Shown here piece after piece: positions 52,332 through 60,439 of a stretch of 64,000 nt of DNA. Position 1 is the stretch's first letter, and every line of letters begins with the position of its first letter. The DNA is from JAFDBW01 sp963825575 (GTDB taxonomy: Bacteria; Desulfobacterota; Desulfuromonadia; Desulfuromonadales; BM103): assembly GCA_963825575.1 (NCBI GenBank), contig CAWGUB010000002.1, positions 1-64,000 on the forward strand, given 5' to 3'. Made by a program: the position numbers and the translations under genes. Below the pieces are notes generated by a model that saw only the letters and a program-made list of their open reading frames with translations, did not search any database and had not been told where the DNA came from.

Positions 52332-53255
52332 GTGTTGGAAAAGAACAAAAGAAAAATGATCCAGATCTACGCGTTTCTGGCCTTTGTAGTGATCGCCATG
52401 CCGGTGGTGGCCAATAACTACGTTTTGAACACCTTTTCAGACGTGTTCTTCTATGTTGTCGTCTGCCTGGGTTTGAACATAGTCGTGGGCTATGCCGGCC
52501 TGCTCGATCTCGGTTACGCGGCTTTCTTCGCGGTCGGGGCCTATACCACGGCAATATTAACTTCAACCTTCGGTATGAACTTCTGGTTGACCATCCCGTT
52601 CGCGATTCTTTTCTCGGCAGTTTCAGGCGTGATAATCGGTGGGCCGACACTGCGGCTCAGGAGCGACTACCTGGCCATCGTGACGCTCGGCTTCGGTGAG
52701 ATCGTCCGGATTACAGCCAGAAACCTGGAGATTACCGGCGGGTCGGGTGGCATCTACGGTATCGAAAGGCCATCCTTCTTCGGTATCGAAATGAGCGGCA
52801 ACATTCACTACTACTATGCTTTCCTGGTCCTGGCTTTCCTGGCCATCTTTATCAGTCATCGCCTGCAGTATTCACGGCTGGGCAGGGCCTGGCAATATGT
52901 TCGTGAAGACGAGGATGCTGCTGAAGCGATGGGGATCAACCGGGTTCGGGTCAAACTGGCCGCCTATGTCATCGGTGCCGTTTTTGGTGGCGTCGCCGGC
53001 AGCTTCTTTGCGGTCAAGATGACGGCCATCTCTCCCGAGACATTCATGTTCACCCAATCGATCCTGATTCTGCTCGGCGTGGTTATCGGTGGGATGGGCA
53101 AAATACCAGGTGTTATCTGTGGTGCATTTGTACTGGTACTCTTCCCGGAGATTTTCCGTTTCATAGGCGACATGCGCCTGCTGGCATTTGCCGGCATCAT
53201 GCTGATACTGATGCTGAAGCGGCCACAGGGAATCTGGCCGGAACGGCTTGGCTGA
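52332..53255 (+). CDS. livM: Liv-type ABC permease LivM
   Basis: 307-aa permease, GTG start with AGAGGA before it. Family marks: CLGLNIVVGYAGLLDLGYAA, RSDYLAIVTLGFGEIVR, SRLGRAWQYVREDEDAAEAM (docking loop) and VIGGMGKIPGVICGA at the end. With LivH it forms the heterodimeric channel of the amino-acid importer. It is followed 32 bp later by livG. Confidence 0.94.
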   Translation: MLEKNKRKMIQIYAFLAFVVIAMPVVANNYVLNTFSDVFFYVVVCLGLNIVVGYAGLLDLGYAAFFAVGAYTTAILTSTFGMNFWLTIPFAILFSAVSGVIIGGPTLRLRSDYLAIVTLGFGEIVRITARNLEITGGSGGIYGIERPSFFGIEMSGNIHYYYAFLVLAFLAIFISHRLQYSRLGRAWQYVREDEDAAEAMGINRVRVKLAAYVIGAVFGGVAGSFFAVKMTAISPETFMFTQSILILLGVVIGGMGKIPGVICGAFVLVLFPEIFRFIGDMRLLAFAGIMLILMLKRPQGIWPERLG

Positions 53256-53287
53256 AGAGTTATCAAGTTTGTAACAGGAGATAAGAG

Positions 53288-54055
53288 ATGTCCCTGCTGG
53301 AAGTTAAAGATATTGTGCTGCAGTTTGGTGGCCTCAAGGTCATCGACTCAATGAACATGGCGATCGAGGAAGGCTCTATTATGAGCCTGATCGGTCCGAA
53401 CGGTGCCGGGAAAACCTCGATATTCAATTCGATTACCGGGTTCTATCAGCCTAATTCCGGTGCAATCAACTTTCGCGGCAAACCGATTATACGCAAGAAG
53501 CCGCACAAGATCACCCAGGCGGGCATGGCCAGGACTTTCCAGAACCTGAGGTTGTTCAAAAACATGTCAGTCATAGACAATGTGAAGGCCGGTATGCATT
53601 GCCGCTCCCATGTCGGTTTTGTTGGCTCGGTTCTGCGCTCCCCAGGGCAGAAGAGGGAGGAACGGGAGATCACTGAACATTGTGAAAAATGCCTCGACTT
53701 TGTCGGTATCCTGGAGCAGAAGAACCGCAACGCATCAAACCTCGCCTATGGTGACCAGAGACGCGTTGAATGGGCTCGTGCCCTGGCCACAAAGCCGAAG
53801 TTCCTGTTGCTGGATGAACCGGCAGCAGGGCTCAACTACGATGAAAAGCAGCAGCTGATAGAACTCATACGGCGGATTCGCGACGAACTCGACATTACCG
53901 TCCTGCTGATCGAACACGATATGGGCCTGGTCATGAAGGTGTCCGAGTATATCTACGTGATCGACTACGGCCAGAATATAGCGCAGGGCCTTCCGGAAGA
54001 AGTGAAGAATGATCCGAAGGTGATCGAGGCTTATCTCGGAAAGGAAGACGACTAG
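53288..54055 (+). CDS. livG: Liv-type ABC ATPase LivG
   Basis: 255-aa ATPase. Walker A is GPNGAGKTSIFNSITGFY (about 36-53), the LivG-specific ARTFQNLRLF Q-loop follows, the signature is NLAYGDQRRVEWARALA (LAYGDQ instead of LSGGQ, usual in LivG), Walker B FLLLDEPAAGLN, and the switch His is in LIEHDMGLVMKVSE. GGAGATAA precedes the ATG. The stop lies 2 bp before livF. Confidence 0.95.
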   Translation: MSLLEVKDIVLQFGGLKVIDSMNMAIEEGSIMSLIGPNGAGKTSIFNSITGFYQPNSGAINFRGKPIIRKKPHKITQAGMARTFQNLRLFKNMSVIDNVKAGMHCRSHVGFVGSVLRSPGQKREEREITEHCEKCLDFVGILEQKNRNASNLAYGDQRRVEWARALATKPKFLLLDEPAAGLNYDEKQQLIELIRRIRDELDITVLLIEHDMGLVMKVSEYIYVIDYGQNIAQGLPEEVKNDPKVIEAYLGKEDD

Positions 54056-54057
54056 AG

Positions 54058-54774
54058 ATGTCAGACGTAGTCCTGAAATTAACTGATCTGAATGCCCATT
54101 ACGGTCATATTCACGCTTTGCGCGGGATCAGTCTGGAAGTCAAGGCCGGCCAGATAGTCACTCTGCTCGGCGCCAACGGCGCCGGCAAGAGCACCACCAT
54201 GAAGTGTATCTCCGGCTTGCTCAAGCCGACCGGCGGCAAGATCGAATTCATGGGCGAGGACATCTTCGGCAAACCTGCTCACGATATCGTTAAACGCGGC
54301 CTGATTCACGTGCCGGAAGGGCGGCGGATTTTCAAGGGACTGACGATCCAGGAGAACCTCGAGCTGGGCTCATTCACCCTCAAAGACGATGCTGAGCGTA
54401 AAAAGCGTATGGACCACGTCTACGAGCTCTTTCCGGTTCTTGGCGAAAGACGTCACCGAGACTCGGGGCTCCTGTCCGGTGGTGAACAGCAGATGCTGGC
54501 CATGGGGCGCGCCCTGATGGTCGAACAAAAGCTGGTGTTGCTCGACGAGCCGTCGATGGGGCTGGCCCCTTTCCTGGTCAAGGACATCATGAGGGTTGTC
54601 AAGAGGCTCAACGAAGAGGGGATCACTATCCTGCTCGTCGAGCAGAACGCCAAGATGGCCCTGGGGGTCGCTGACTACGGCTATGTCGTCGAGACCGGTG
54701 AGATTGTCATGCATGATGATGCCGAAGTGCTCAAAAACGACGAGCGGATTATTAACGCATACCTCGGTGAATAA
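54058..54774 (+). CDS. livF: Liv-type ABC ATPase LivF
   Basis: 238-aa partner ATPase. Walker A GANGAGKSTTMKCISGLL, VPEGRRIFKGLTIQENLELG, signature LLSGGEQQMLAMGRALM, Walker B LVLLDEPSMGLAP and LLVEQNAKMALGVADYGYV at the switch region (Gln in place of His, normal for LivF). All core motifs of the family are present. The SDR gene starts 42 bp later, with no terminator seen between. Confidence 0.95.
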   Translation: MSDVVLKLTDLNAHYGHIHALRGISLEVKAGQIVTLLGANGAGKSTTMKCISGLLKPTGGKIEFMGEDIFGKPAHDIVKRGLIHVPEGRRIFKGLTIQENLELGSFTLKDDAERKKRMDHVYELFPVLGERRHRDSGLLSGGEQQMLAMGRALMVEQKLVLLDEPSMGLAPFLVKDIMRVVKRLNEEGITILLVEQNAKMALGVADYGYVVETGEIVMHDDAEVLKNDERIINAYLGE

Positions 54775-54816
54775 CGTTGTATGAACTGATTTTGCCATGA
54801 AGTAAAGAGGGACGAA

Positions 54817-55566
54817 ATGATGGATTTTGCCGATAAGGTTGTCCTCGTTACAGGGGCCGCATCAGGCATGGGCGCAGCGACTGCACGAGAATTCAGCGCT
54901 GCCGGCGCCAGGGTTCTGATTGTCGATCGCAACGCTGAACTGGCTGTGCAAGTTGCTTCCGATATCTCTGCCGATCCGCCTCTGATCGGTGATATCAGTG
55001 ACTCCGCATTCTGCAAACAGGCCGTTGCCACGGCCGTGGAACGCTACGGCCGCCTCGATATACTGATTAACGCCGCCGGCATCATCGTGCGTGCTGATGG
55101 CCCCGGTACCACAGATGAACAATGGCAACGGGTCATGAACGTCAATGTCAACGGCGTCTTCTACATGAGCCGCGCCGCTGTCGAAATCATGCAAGGCCAG
55201 GGCGCCGGGGCGATTGTCAACTTCGGCTCGATCTGGGGCGAAGTCGGTGCCGCAGGGGTTATGGCTTATTGTGCTTCAAAGGGCGCCGTGCACCAGATTA
55301 CCCGCGCCATGGCCCTCGACCACGCCAAGGATGGCATCCGTATCAACGCGGTCTGCCCCGGAGAGGTCAACACGCCGATGCTGACCTCGGAACGTTCTGC
55401 GCCGGTGACTCCGGAGATGATGCAGGCCCTTGCTGACAGTGTACCGATGGGACGTCTGGCCGCTCCGGTCGAGATTGCCCGGGTCGTGCTCTTCCTCTCC
55501 TCTGATGCCGCCAGCTACATGACCGGTGCAATGGTCAACGTTGATGCCGGTTTCACAGCCAGGTAG
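54817..55566 (+). CDS. SDR-family oxidoreductase of the amino-acid locus
   Basis: 249-aa classical short-chain dehydrogenase. Cofactor motif VTGAASGMG (about 10-18), Asp at the end of strand 2 (VDRNAE) favouring NAD, NAAG near 85, catalytic Ser in NFGSIW and Tyr/Lys in YCASK, followed by CPGEVNTPM. GAGGGACGAA precedes the ATG. It follows livF by 42 bp and precedes the aldo/keto reductase by 7 bp, so it is in the Liv operon. Substrate unknown; a hydroxyl-bearing amino- or keto-acid would suit the context. Confidence 0.88.
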   Translation: MMDFADKVVLVTGAASGMGAATAREFSAAGARVLIVDRNAELAVQVASDISADPPLIGDISDSAFCKQAVATAVERYGRLDILINAAGIIVRADGPGTTDEQWQRVMNVNVNGVFYMSRAAVEIMQGQGAGAIVNFGSIWGEVGAAGVMAYCASKGAVHQITRAMALDHAKDGIRINAVCPGEVNTPMLTSERSAPVTPEMMQALADSVPMGRLAAPVEIARVVLFLSSDAASYMTGAMVNVDAGFTAR

Positions 55567-55573
55567 GTGCCCT

Positions 55574-56575
55574 GTGGAATATCGCCTTCTCGGCAGGACC
55601 GGCGTCAAAATCGCCCCTCTTTGTCTTGGTTCTGACAACTTCGCAAATCCTACCCCTGAAGCAGAATCGATCACGATTATAGAGCGCGCCATCGACGCCG
55701 GTATCAACCTGATCGATACCAGCAACAGCTACGCAAAAGGTGAGAGTGAACGCATTATCGGGAGGGCGCTGGCTGCCAGCGGTCGTCGCGATCAGATCCT
55801 GGTGGCCACCAAGGCCCACTACCCGACCGGCCCCGGACCGAATGATTGCGGCAACTCCCGGCTGCACCTGATGAAGGCCTGTGAAGATTCCCTCAAACGC
55901 CTGCAGGTTGATTGCATCGATCTGTACCAGCTGCATCGGCCTTCCTTCGAATTGCCGATCGAAGAAACGATGAGTGCACTGACCGACCTGGTACGCCAGG
56001 GCAAGGTGCGTTATGTCGGTTGTTCGACCACCCCGGCCTGGAAGGTAATGGAGTCGATCATGGTCAGTGAATTAAAGGGATGCGTGCGCTTTGTCTCGGA
56101 ACAACCGCCATACAACTTGCTGGACCGGCGGATAGAGAACGAAATGGTGCCGTTGTGCCGGGAGTACCAGCTGGGAATCTTGCCCTGGTCGCCGCTCGCC
56201 ATGGGGATACTGGCCGGACGTTACGCCGATGCTGACAAGGCCCCTGAAGCGTCCAGGGCTGCACTGCGCGGTGGAATATATGCGGAACGGGTCACCGCAA
56301 GAGGTATCGAGGTCGGCAATCGGTTCGTGCAGTTGGCCAAAGACCGTGGCATTTCCCCGGCGCAACTGGCGGTCCTCTGGGTCAAAGACCAGCCCGGCAT
56401 CACCGCGCCTCTGATCGGCCCGCGTACGTTAAAGCAGCTCGAACATTTTCTACCGGTTATGGAGATGCAACTGGACGATCAGACCCGTGCAGCGTGTGAC
56501 GCGCTGGTTCCCCCGGGCAGCGCCGTCGCTGATTTCCATAATTCCGCACCATGGATGAAGATGCAGATTCTCTGA
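55574..56575 (+). CDS. Aldo/keto reductase
   Basis: 333-aa AKR from a GTG with AGGTAGGTG upstream. The barrel starts VEYRLLGRTGVKIAPLCLG. The catalytic tetrad is visible as Asp and Tyr in LIDTSNSYAKGESE, Lys in LVATKAHYP and His in DLYQLHRP. The NADPH-binding end is LIGPRTLKQLEHFL. It belongs to the YajO/IolS-like group of uncertain substrate. It is 7 bp after the SDR gene, so the pair may act in sequence, for example to reduce or oxidise a carbonyl intermediate. Confidence 0.9.
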   Translation: MEYRLLGRTGVKIAPLCLGSDNFANPTPEAESITIIERAIDAGINLIDTSNSYAKGESERIIGRALAASGRRDQILVATKAHYPTGPGPNDCGNSRLHLMKACEDSLKRLQVDCIDLYQLHRPSFELPIEETMSALTDLVRQGKVRYVGCSTTPAWKVMESIMVSELKGCVRFVSEQPPYNLLDRRIENEMVPLCREYQLGILPWSPLAMGILAGRYADADKAPEASRAALRGGIYAERVTARGIEVGNRFVQLAKDRGISPAQLAVLWVKDQPGITAPLIGPRTLKQLEHFLPVMEMQLDDQTRAACDALVPPGSAVADFHNSAPWMKMQIL

Positions 56576-56706
56576 TCGGTTTTTTCTCCCTGCTGACCTG
56601 TCCTGGCGAAACACTTTTCGAACAGCCTCCTCTAAGGCGCCGGCTTCTCATCGCTTTGTGGAATGTCCGCCAGAACCTGAATGAACCTCCTCGTGGAGTG
56701 TTGAAT

Positions 56707-58272
56707 ATGAGCAACCTGCATCCCAGCATTTTCAACGATGTCATCGGGCCCGTCATGAGAGGTCCGTCCAGTTCACACTGTGCCGCTGCTCTGCGCATCG
56801 GCCTGATTGCCAGGGCGCTGATGCAGGGTGCCATTGATGATGTGCTGGTCGAATGCGATGCGCAAGGTTCGCTGGCGCGGACATTTGACAGCCAGGGTAG
56901 CGACATCGGTCTCTGGGGCGGCCTCCTGGGTTGGGATGCGACCAATGATCGTCTCGCCCAATCCGAGCAGGCCCTGCACGCTGCAGGAGTGACCACCGAG
57001 GTGCGTGTCGGAGACCTCGGGGACATCCACCCGAACACCTACCGGTTGACTCTGAAAAACAGCAAGGAAACGCGCAAGCTGGTGGCGATCTCCACCGGGG
57101 GTGGCATGATCGAGGTCCTCTCGATTGATGATGTCCCGATCACCATCCTTGGCGACCAGTACGAAACCCTGATCTTTCTCGATCCAGCCGGTATGGGAGT
57201 GCTGACTCTGCTGGAGCGTCACCTGGCTGATGAAAAGATCAAACTCAACAGTCATGCTGGATTCACTATCGTGCAAATGAGGGGCCGGGTTGATACCGCA
57301 AAGCTGCTGGCTTTATTGAAAGGGCAGTCCGGGCAGCTGGTAGTCAGGACAATTGAGCCGGTAATGCCGGTCCTTGCCATGGAACGGGAGCAGCTGCCGT
57401 TTCTTGGCTGCCAGGAGATGCTGGAATATAACGCGCAGGCTTCCCTGTCACTCTGGCAGCTGGCGGTAAAATACGAGAGTGCCCGTGGCGGAATGGCTGA
57501 GACCGAAGTCTTCGAGAGGATGCGCGAGATCGCCGGGGTTATGCGTCGCGCCATAGATGCCGGGCTCGCCGGGACGGAATATGATGATCGCATCCTCGGC
57601 TGGCAATCCGGCAAGTACAAGGATTTGATGGAGCGGGGGGTGCTGCTTGATGCAGGAGTCCTGAACGCCATTATCCTGGCTGTGACGGCGACCATGGAAT
57701 GCAAGAGTTCCATGGGCCTGGTGGTTGCCGCGCCGACCGCCGGTTCCTGCGGGGTTTTACCGGGAACCTGCCTGGCAACTGCTGAGTTTCTCGGCCTTGA
57801 CGAAGATGACGTGGTCAAAGCCTTGCTTGCAGCAGGGCTGATTGGTGTTTTTATTGCGAGGGGTGCCACCTTCTCGGCTGAAATAGGTGGCTGCCAGGCT
57901 GAGTGCGGTTCCGCGTCCGGCATGTCTGCGGCAGGTCTGGTGACTCTGGCGGGAGGCAGCCTGGAACAGGCCATTGCGGCGGCTTCCATGGCTTTGCAGT
58001 CCAGCCTCGGCATGATCTGCGACCCGATCGCCAATCGGGTTGAGGCTCCCTGCCTCGGCAAGAACACCATGGCTGCAGCCAACGCACTCTCCTCGGCGAA
58101 TATGGCGCTGGCCGGATTCGACCCTCTGATTCCATTTGAAGAGGTTCTGGTTGCCATGGACCAGGTGGGCAGGAGTCTGCCCCATGCCTTGCGTTGTACC
58201 GGACTGGGAGGATTGTCCGTAACCAAGACTTCCCGGGAGATTGAGAAGAGATTGAAGCAAGCCAGAAAATAA
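56707..58272 (+). CDS. Iron-sulfur L-serine dehydratase, fused alpha/beta
   Basis: 521-aa single-chain L-serine ammonia-lyase giving pyruvate and ammonia. The beta part comes first, with GPSSSHCAAALRIG (about 16-29), then an ACT-like region with TGGGMIEV; the alpha part has VAAPTAGSCGVLPG (about 340-353) and the cluster region GGCQAECGSASGMSAAGLV with Cys residues for a 4Fe-4S centre plus NRVEAPCLGKN. ATG 56707 is used with GGAG 8 bp upstream. The enzyme is oxygen-sensitive, in line with an anaerobe. A relative acting on another hydroxy-amino acid is possible in this setting. Confidence 0.85.
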   Translation: MSNLHPSIFNDVIGPVMRGPSSSHCAAALRIGLIARALMQGAIDDVLVECDAQGSLARTFDSQGSDIGLWGGLLGWDATNDRLAQSEQALHAAGVTTEVRVGDLGDIHPNTYRLTLKNSKETRKLVAISTGGGMIEVLSIDDVPITILGDQYETLIFLDPAGMGVLTLLERHLADEKIKLNSHAGFTIVQMRGRVDTAKLLALLKGQSGQLVVRTIEPVMPVLAMEREQLPFLGCQEMLEYNAQASLSLWQLAVKYESARGGMAETEVFERMREIAGVMRRAIDAGLAGTEYDDRILGWQSGKYKDLMERGVLLDAGVLNAIILAVTATMECKSSMGLVVAAPTAGSCGVLPGTCLATAEFLGLDEDDVVKALLAAGLIGVFIARGATFSAEIGGCQAECGSASGMSAAGLVTLAGGSLEQAIAAASMALQSSLGMICDPIANRVEAPCLGKNTMAAANALSSANMALAGFDPLIPFEEVLVAMDQVGRSLPHALRCTGLGGLSVTKTSREIEKRLKQARK

Positions 58273-58386
58273 TCAAAACTATATTTATCGCAGAGACGCT
58301 ACGGCTCTCAGCCTTTTTTTAAGAAGGTCGATCAGGTTTTCTCACCTTTGCGTTAAATATTCTTGTCCCTGTTAAGGAGAGTGGTC

Positions 58387-59349
58387 ATGAAAATAAGAAT
58401 GCTCGCCGCAGCCGATGTCAAAGCGGCTTTGCCGATGCCGGAGGCGATTGAGGCGATGAAGCAGGCCTATGTGCAATTTTCCACCGGTCGGTCAACAGTT
58501 CCTCTGCGGACCCATGTGCAGACGGAAAAGGGTGTGAGCCTGCTGATGCCGGCCTACCTGCATGACAGTCGGAGCCTCGGCGTCAAGATTATTTCCATCT
58601 ACCAAGACAATCCGAAACGGAACCTGGCGACTATCTCTGCCACGGTCATGGTCCTCGACCCAGAGACCGGTTTTCCTCTGGCGCTGATGGATGGCGGCAG
58701 TCTGACGGCGATTCGTACCGGCGCCGGTGGTGGCGCTGCGGCCGATGTTCTGGCCCGCAAGGACGCCAGCAACGTAGCCCTGTTCGGTGCCGGGGTACAG
58801 GCCCGCACGCAATTGCAGGCGGTGCTCGCGGTTCGGGGTATTGCCGAGGTCAGTATCATTGATCATTTTGAGGCGGCTGCGCAGCGCCTGGCGGATGAGG
58901 TTGCCTCCTGGCCGAATGCGCCGCAGGTGATGCTTGGCCGAACTCCGGGCGAAGCCGTGCAGGCCGCTGATATTGTCCTGACTGCGACCACCTCGCCTGT
59001 GCCACTTTTTGACGGTCATGATCTCAGGCCGGGTACGCATATTACCGGTATCGGCACCTTCACCCCGGACAAGCGTGAGATCGATGAGGTCGCCGTAGGC
59101 CGCGCCAGGATAATCGTTGATTCCCGTGAAGCCTGCCTTGAAGAGGCCGGTGATATCATTATCCCGAACGCTGCGATCGACGCGGAGCTGGGCGAAGTCC
59201 TCAATGGCGACAAGCCTGGGCGTGAAAACGACCAGCAAATCACCTTCTTCAAGTCGGTCGGGATTGCCGTGCAGGATACCATGGCCGCGGCACTGGTCTT
59301 TGCCGCTGCCAAAGAGCAGGGGTTGGGCACTGAGGTTGATTTCTCCTGA
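58387..59349 (+). CDS. Ornithine-cyclodeaminase-family reductase (delta1-pyrroline-2-carboxylate reductase candidate)
   Basis: 320-aa member of the OCD/mu-crystallin family. AAGGAG is 5-6 bp before the ATG. It has MDGGSLTAIRTGAGGGAAAD (about 98-117), the NAD(P) motif VALFGAGVQARTQL (about 128-141) and ADIVLTATTSPVPLF. Several such proteins, including LhpI of Azospirillum, reduce delta1-pyrroline-2-carboxylate to L-proline. It lies 38 bp before the trans-3-hydroxyproline dehydratase-type gene, whose product would be exactly that substrate. True ornithine cyclodeaminase or alanine dehydrogenase activity is not excluded. Confidence 0.78.
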   Translation: MKIRMLAAADVKAALPMPEAIEAMKQAYVQFSTGRSTVPLRTHVQTEKGVSLLMPAYLHDSRSLGVKIISIYQDNPKRNLATISATVMVLDPETGFPLALMDGGSLTAIRTGAGGGAAADVLARKDASNVALFGAGVQARTQLQAVLAVRGIAEVSIIDHFEAAAQRLADEVASWPNAPQVMLGRTPGEAVQAADIVLTATTSPVPLFDGHDLRPGTHITGIGTFTPDKREIDEVAVGRARIIVDSREACLEEAGDIIIPNAAIDAELGEVLNGDKPGRENDQQITFFKSVGIAVQDTMAAALVFAAAKEQGLGTEVDFS

Positions 59350-59387
59350 TTTGATCTGCACGGGTTTCGTTGGTGGAGGTACTGGCA

Positions 59388-60413
59388 ATGAAAAACTGGA
59401 GAGCGCCTGAAGAGTGGCAGAAGATAACCACGATTGATGCACACACGGCAGGCGAACCCTTTCGTGTGATCACCTCGGGGTTTCCGTCTCTGGATGGCGA
59501 AACGATTTTGGCGAAGCGCCGCTTCGTCAAGGAGAAGTACGACCACCTGCGCACTGCCCTGATGCTGGAACCGCGTGGCCATGCCGATATGTACGGTTGT
59601 ATCGTTACGCCGCCGGTCACGGAAAGTGCCGACTTCGGTGTCCTGTTCATGCACAACGAAGGCTTCAGCACCATGTGCGGGCACGGTATTATTGCCATGA
59701 CCACGATCGCCCTCGAGTGCGGTATGGTCGCCATGCAGGCTCCGCAGACGATTTTGCACATCGATACGCCTGCCGGACTGGTGACCGCCTGTGCACACGT
59801 TGCGCAAGACCGCGTCCACAGCGTCTCGTTTCAGAATGTTCCCTCTTTCGTGATCGACCTTGATCAGGTCGTGGCTGTGCCGGGGCATGGCCAAGTTCGT
59901 TACGACCTGGCTTTCGGTGGTGGTTTTTATGCCTATGTCAATGCTGCTGATGTCGGCCTGAAAGTTTCTCCGGATAACCTGCATGCCCTGATCGATACGG
60001 GGATGGAGATCAAGCGTGCGGTTATGGCCAGCAGGACGATTCCGCATCCCTTCGAGGAGGACCTGAGCTTTCTCTATGGCACGATCTTTGTCGACGAGCC
60101 GAAAGGAGAGGGCGCGCATTCGAGTAATGTCTGTATCTTCGCCGAGGGCGAGGTCGATCGCAGCCCGACCGGAACCGGGGTCAGCGGCCGACTGGCGATC
60201 CACCATGCGCGTGGTGAGCTCCGGGTTGGCGACGCGATCACCATAGAGAGTATTATCGGCAGTTCTTTTCGCTGCGTTGTGGCCGAGGAGACGATGTTTG
60301 GCCCGCACCGGGCGATTCTCCCCGAGGTCGAAGGCAGCGCCTACATTACCGGTCGACACGAGTTCCTGATTGATCCTAACGATCCCTTGAAGGACGGTTT
60401 TGTGATGCGTTAG
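59388..60413 (+). CDS. Trans-3-hydroxy-L-proline dehydratase (proline-racemase fold)
   Basis: 341 aa from the ATG with GGAGG 8 bp upstream. Family: proline racemase/hydroxyproline epimerase. The first catalytic Cys is Cys97 in STMCGHGIIAMT. The second catalytic position, Cys in racemases and 4-hydroxyproline epimerases (SPCGTG), is Thr261 here (DRSPTGTGVSG). A Cys/Thr pair is the signature of trans-3-hydroxy-L-proline dehydratase, as in human L3HYPDH, yielding delta1-pyrroline-2-carboxylate. The preceding gene can reduce that to proline. Activity is inferred from the residue pair and neighbours. Confidence 0.85.
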   Translation: MKNWRAPEEWQKITTIDAHTAGEPFRVITSGFPSLDGETILAKRRFVKEKYDHLRTALMLEPRGHADMYGCIVTPPVTESADFGVLFMHNEGFSTMCGHGIIAMTTIALECGMVAMQAPQTILHIDTPAGLVTACAHVAQDRVHSVSFQNVPSFVIDLDQVVAVPGHGQVRYDLAFGGGFYAYVNAADVGLKVSPDNLHALIDTGMEIKRAVMASRTIPHPFEEDLSFLYGTIFVDEPKGEGAHSSNVCIFAEGEVDRSPTGTGVSGRLAIHHARGELRVGDAITIESIIGSSFRCVVAEETMFGPHRAILPEVEGSAYITGRHEFLIDPNDPLKDGFVMR

Positions 60414-60439
60414 CAGGAATGCTTGCAAGGGGGCACCGA

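Noticed and set aside
57252..58226. Minus-strand open frame of 324 codons
   Set aside because: Shadow of the iron-sulfur serine dehydratase; composition is Ser/Arg/Pro-rich and without a domain.
58492..59442. Minus-strand open frame of 316 codons
   Set aside because: Shadow of the OCD-family reductase on the plus strand.
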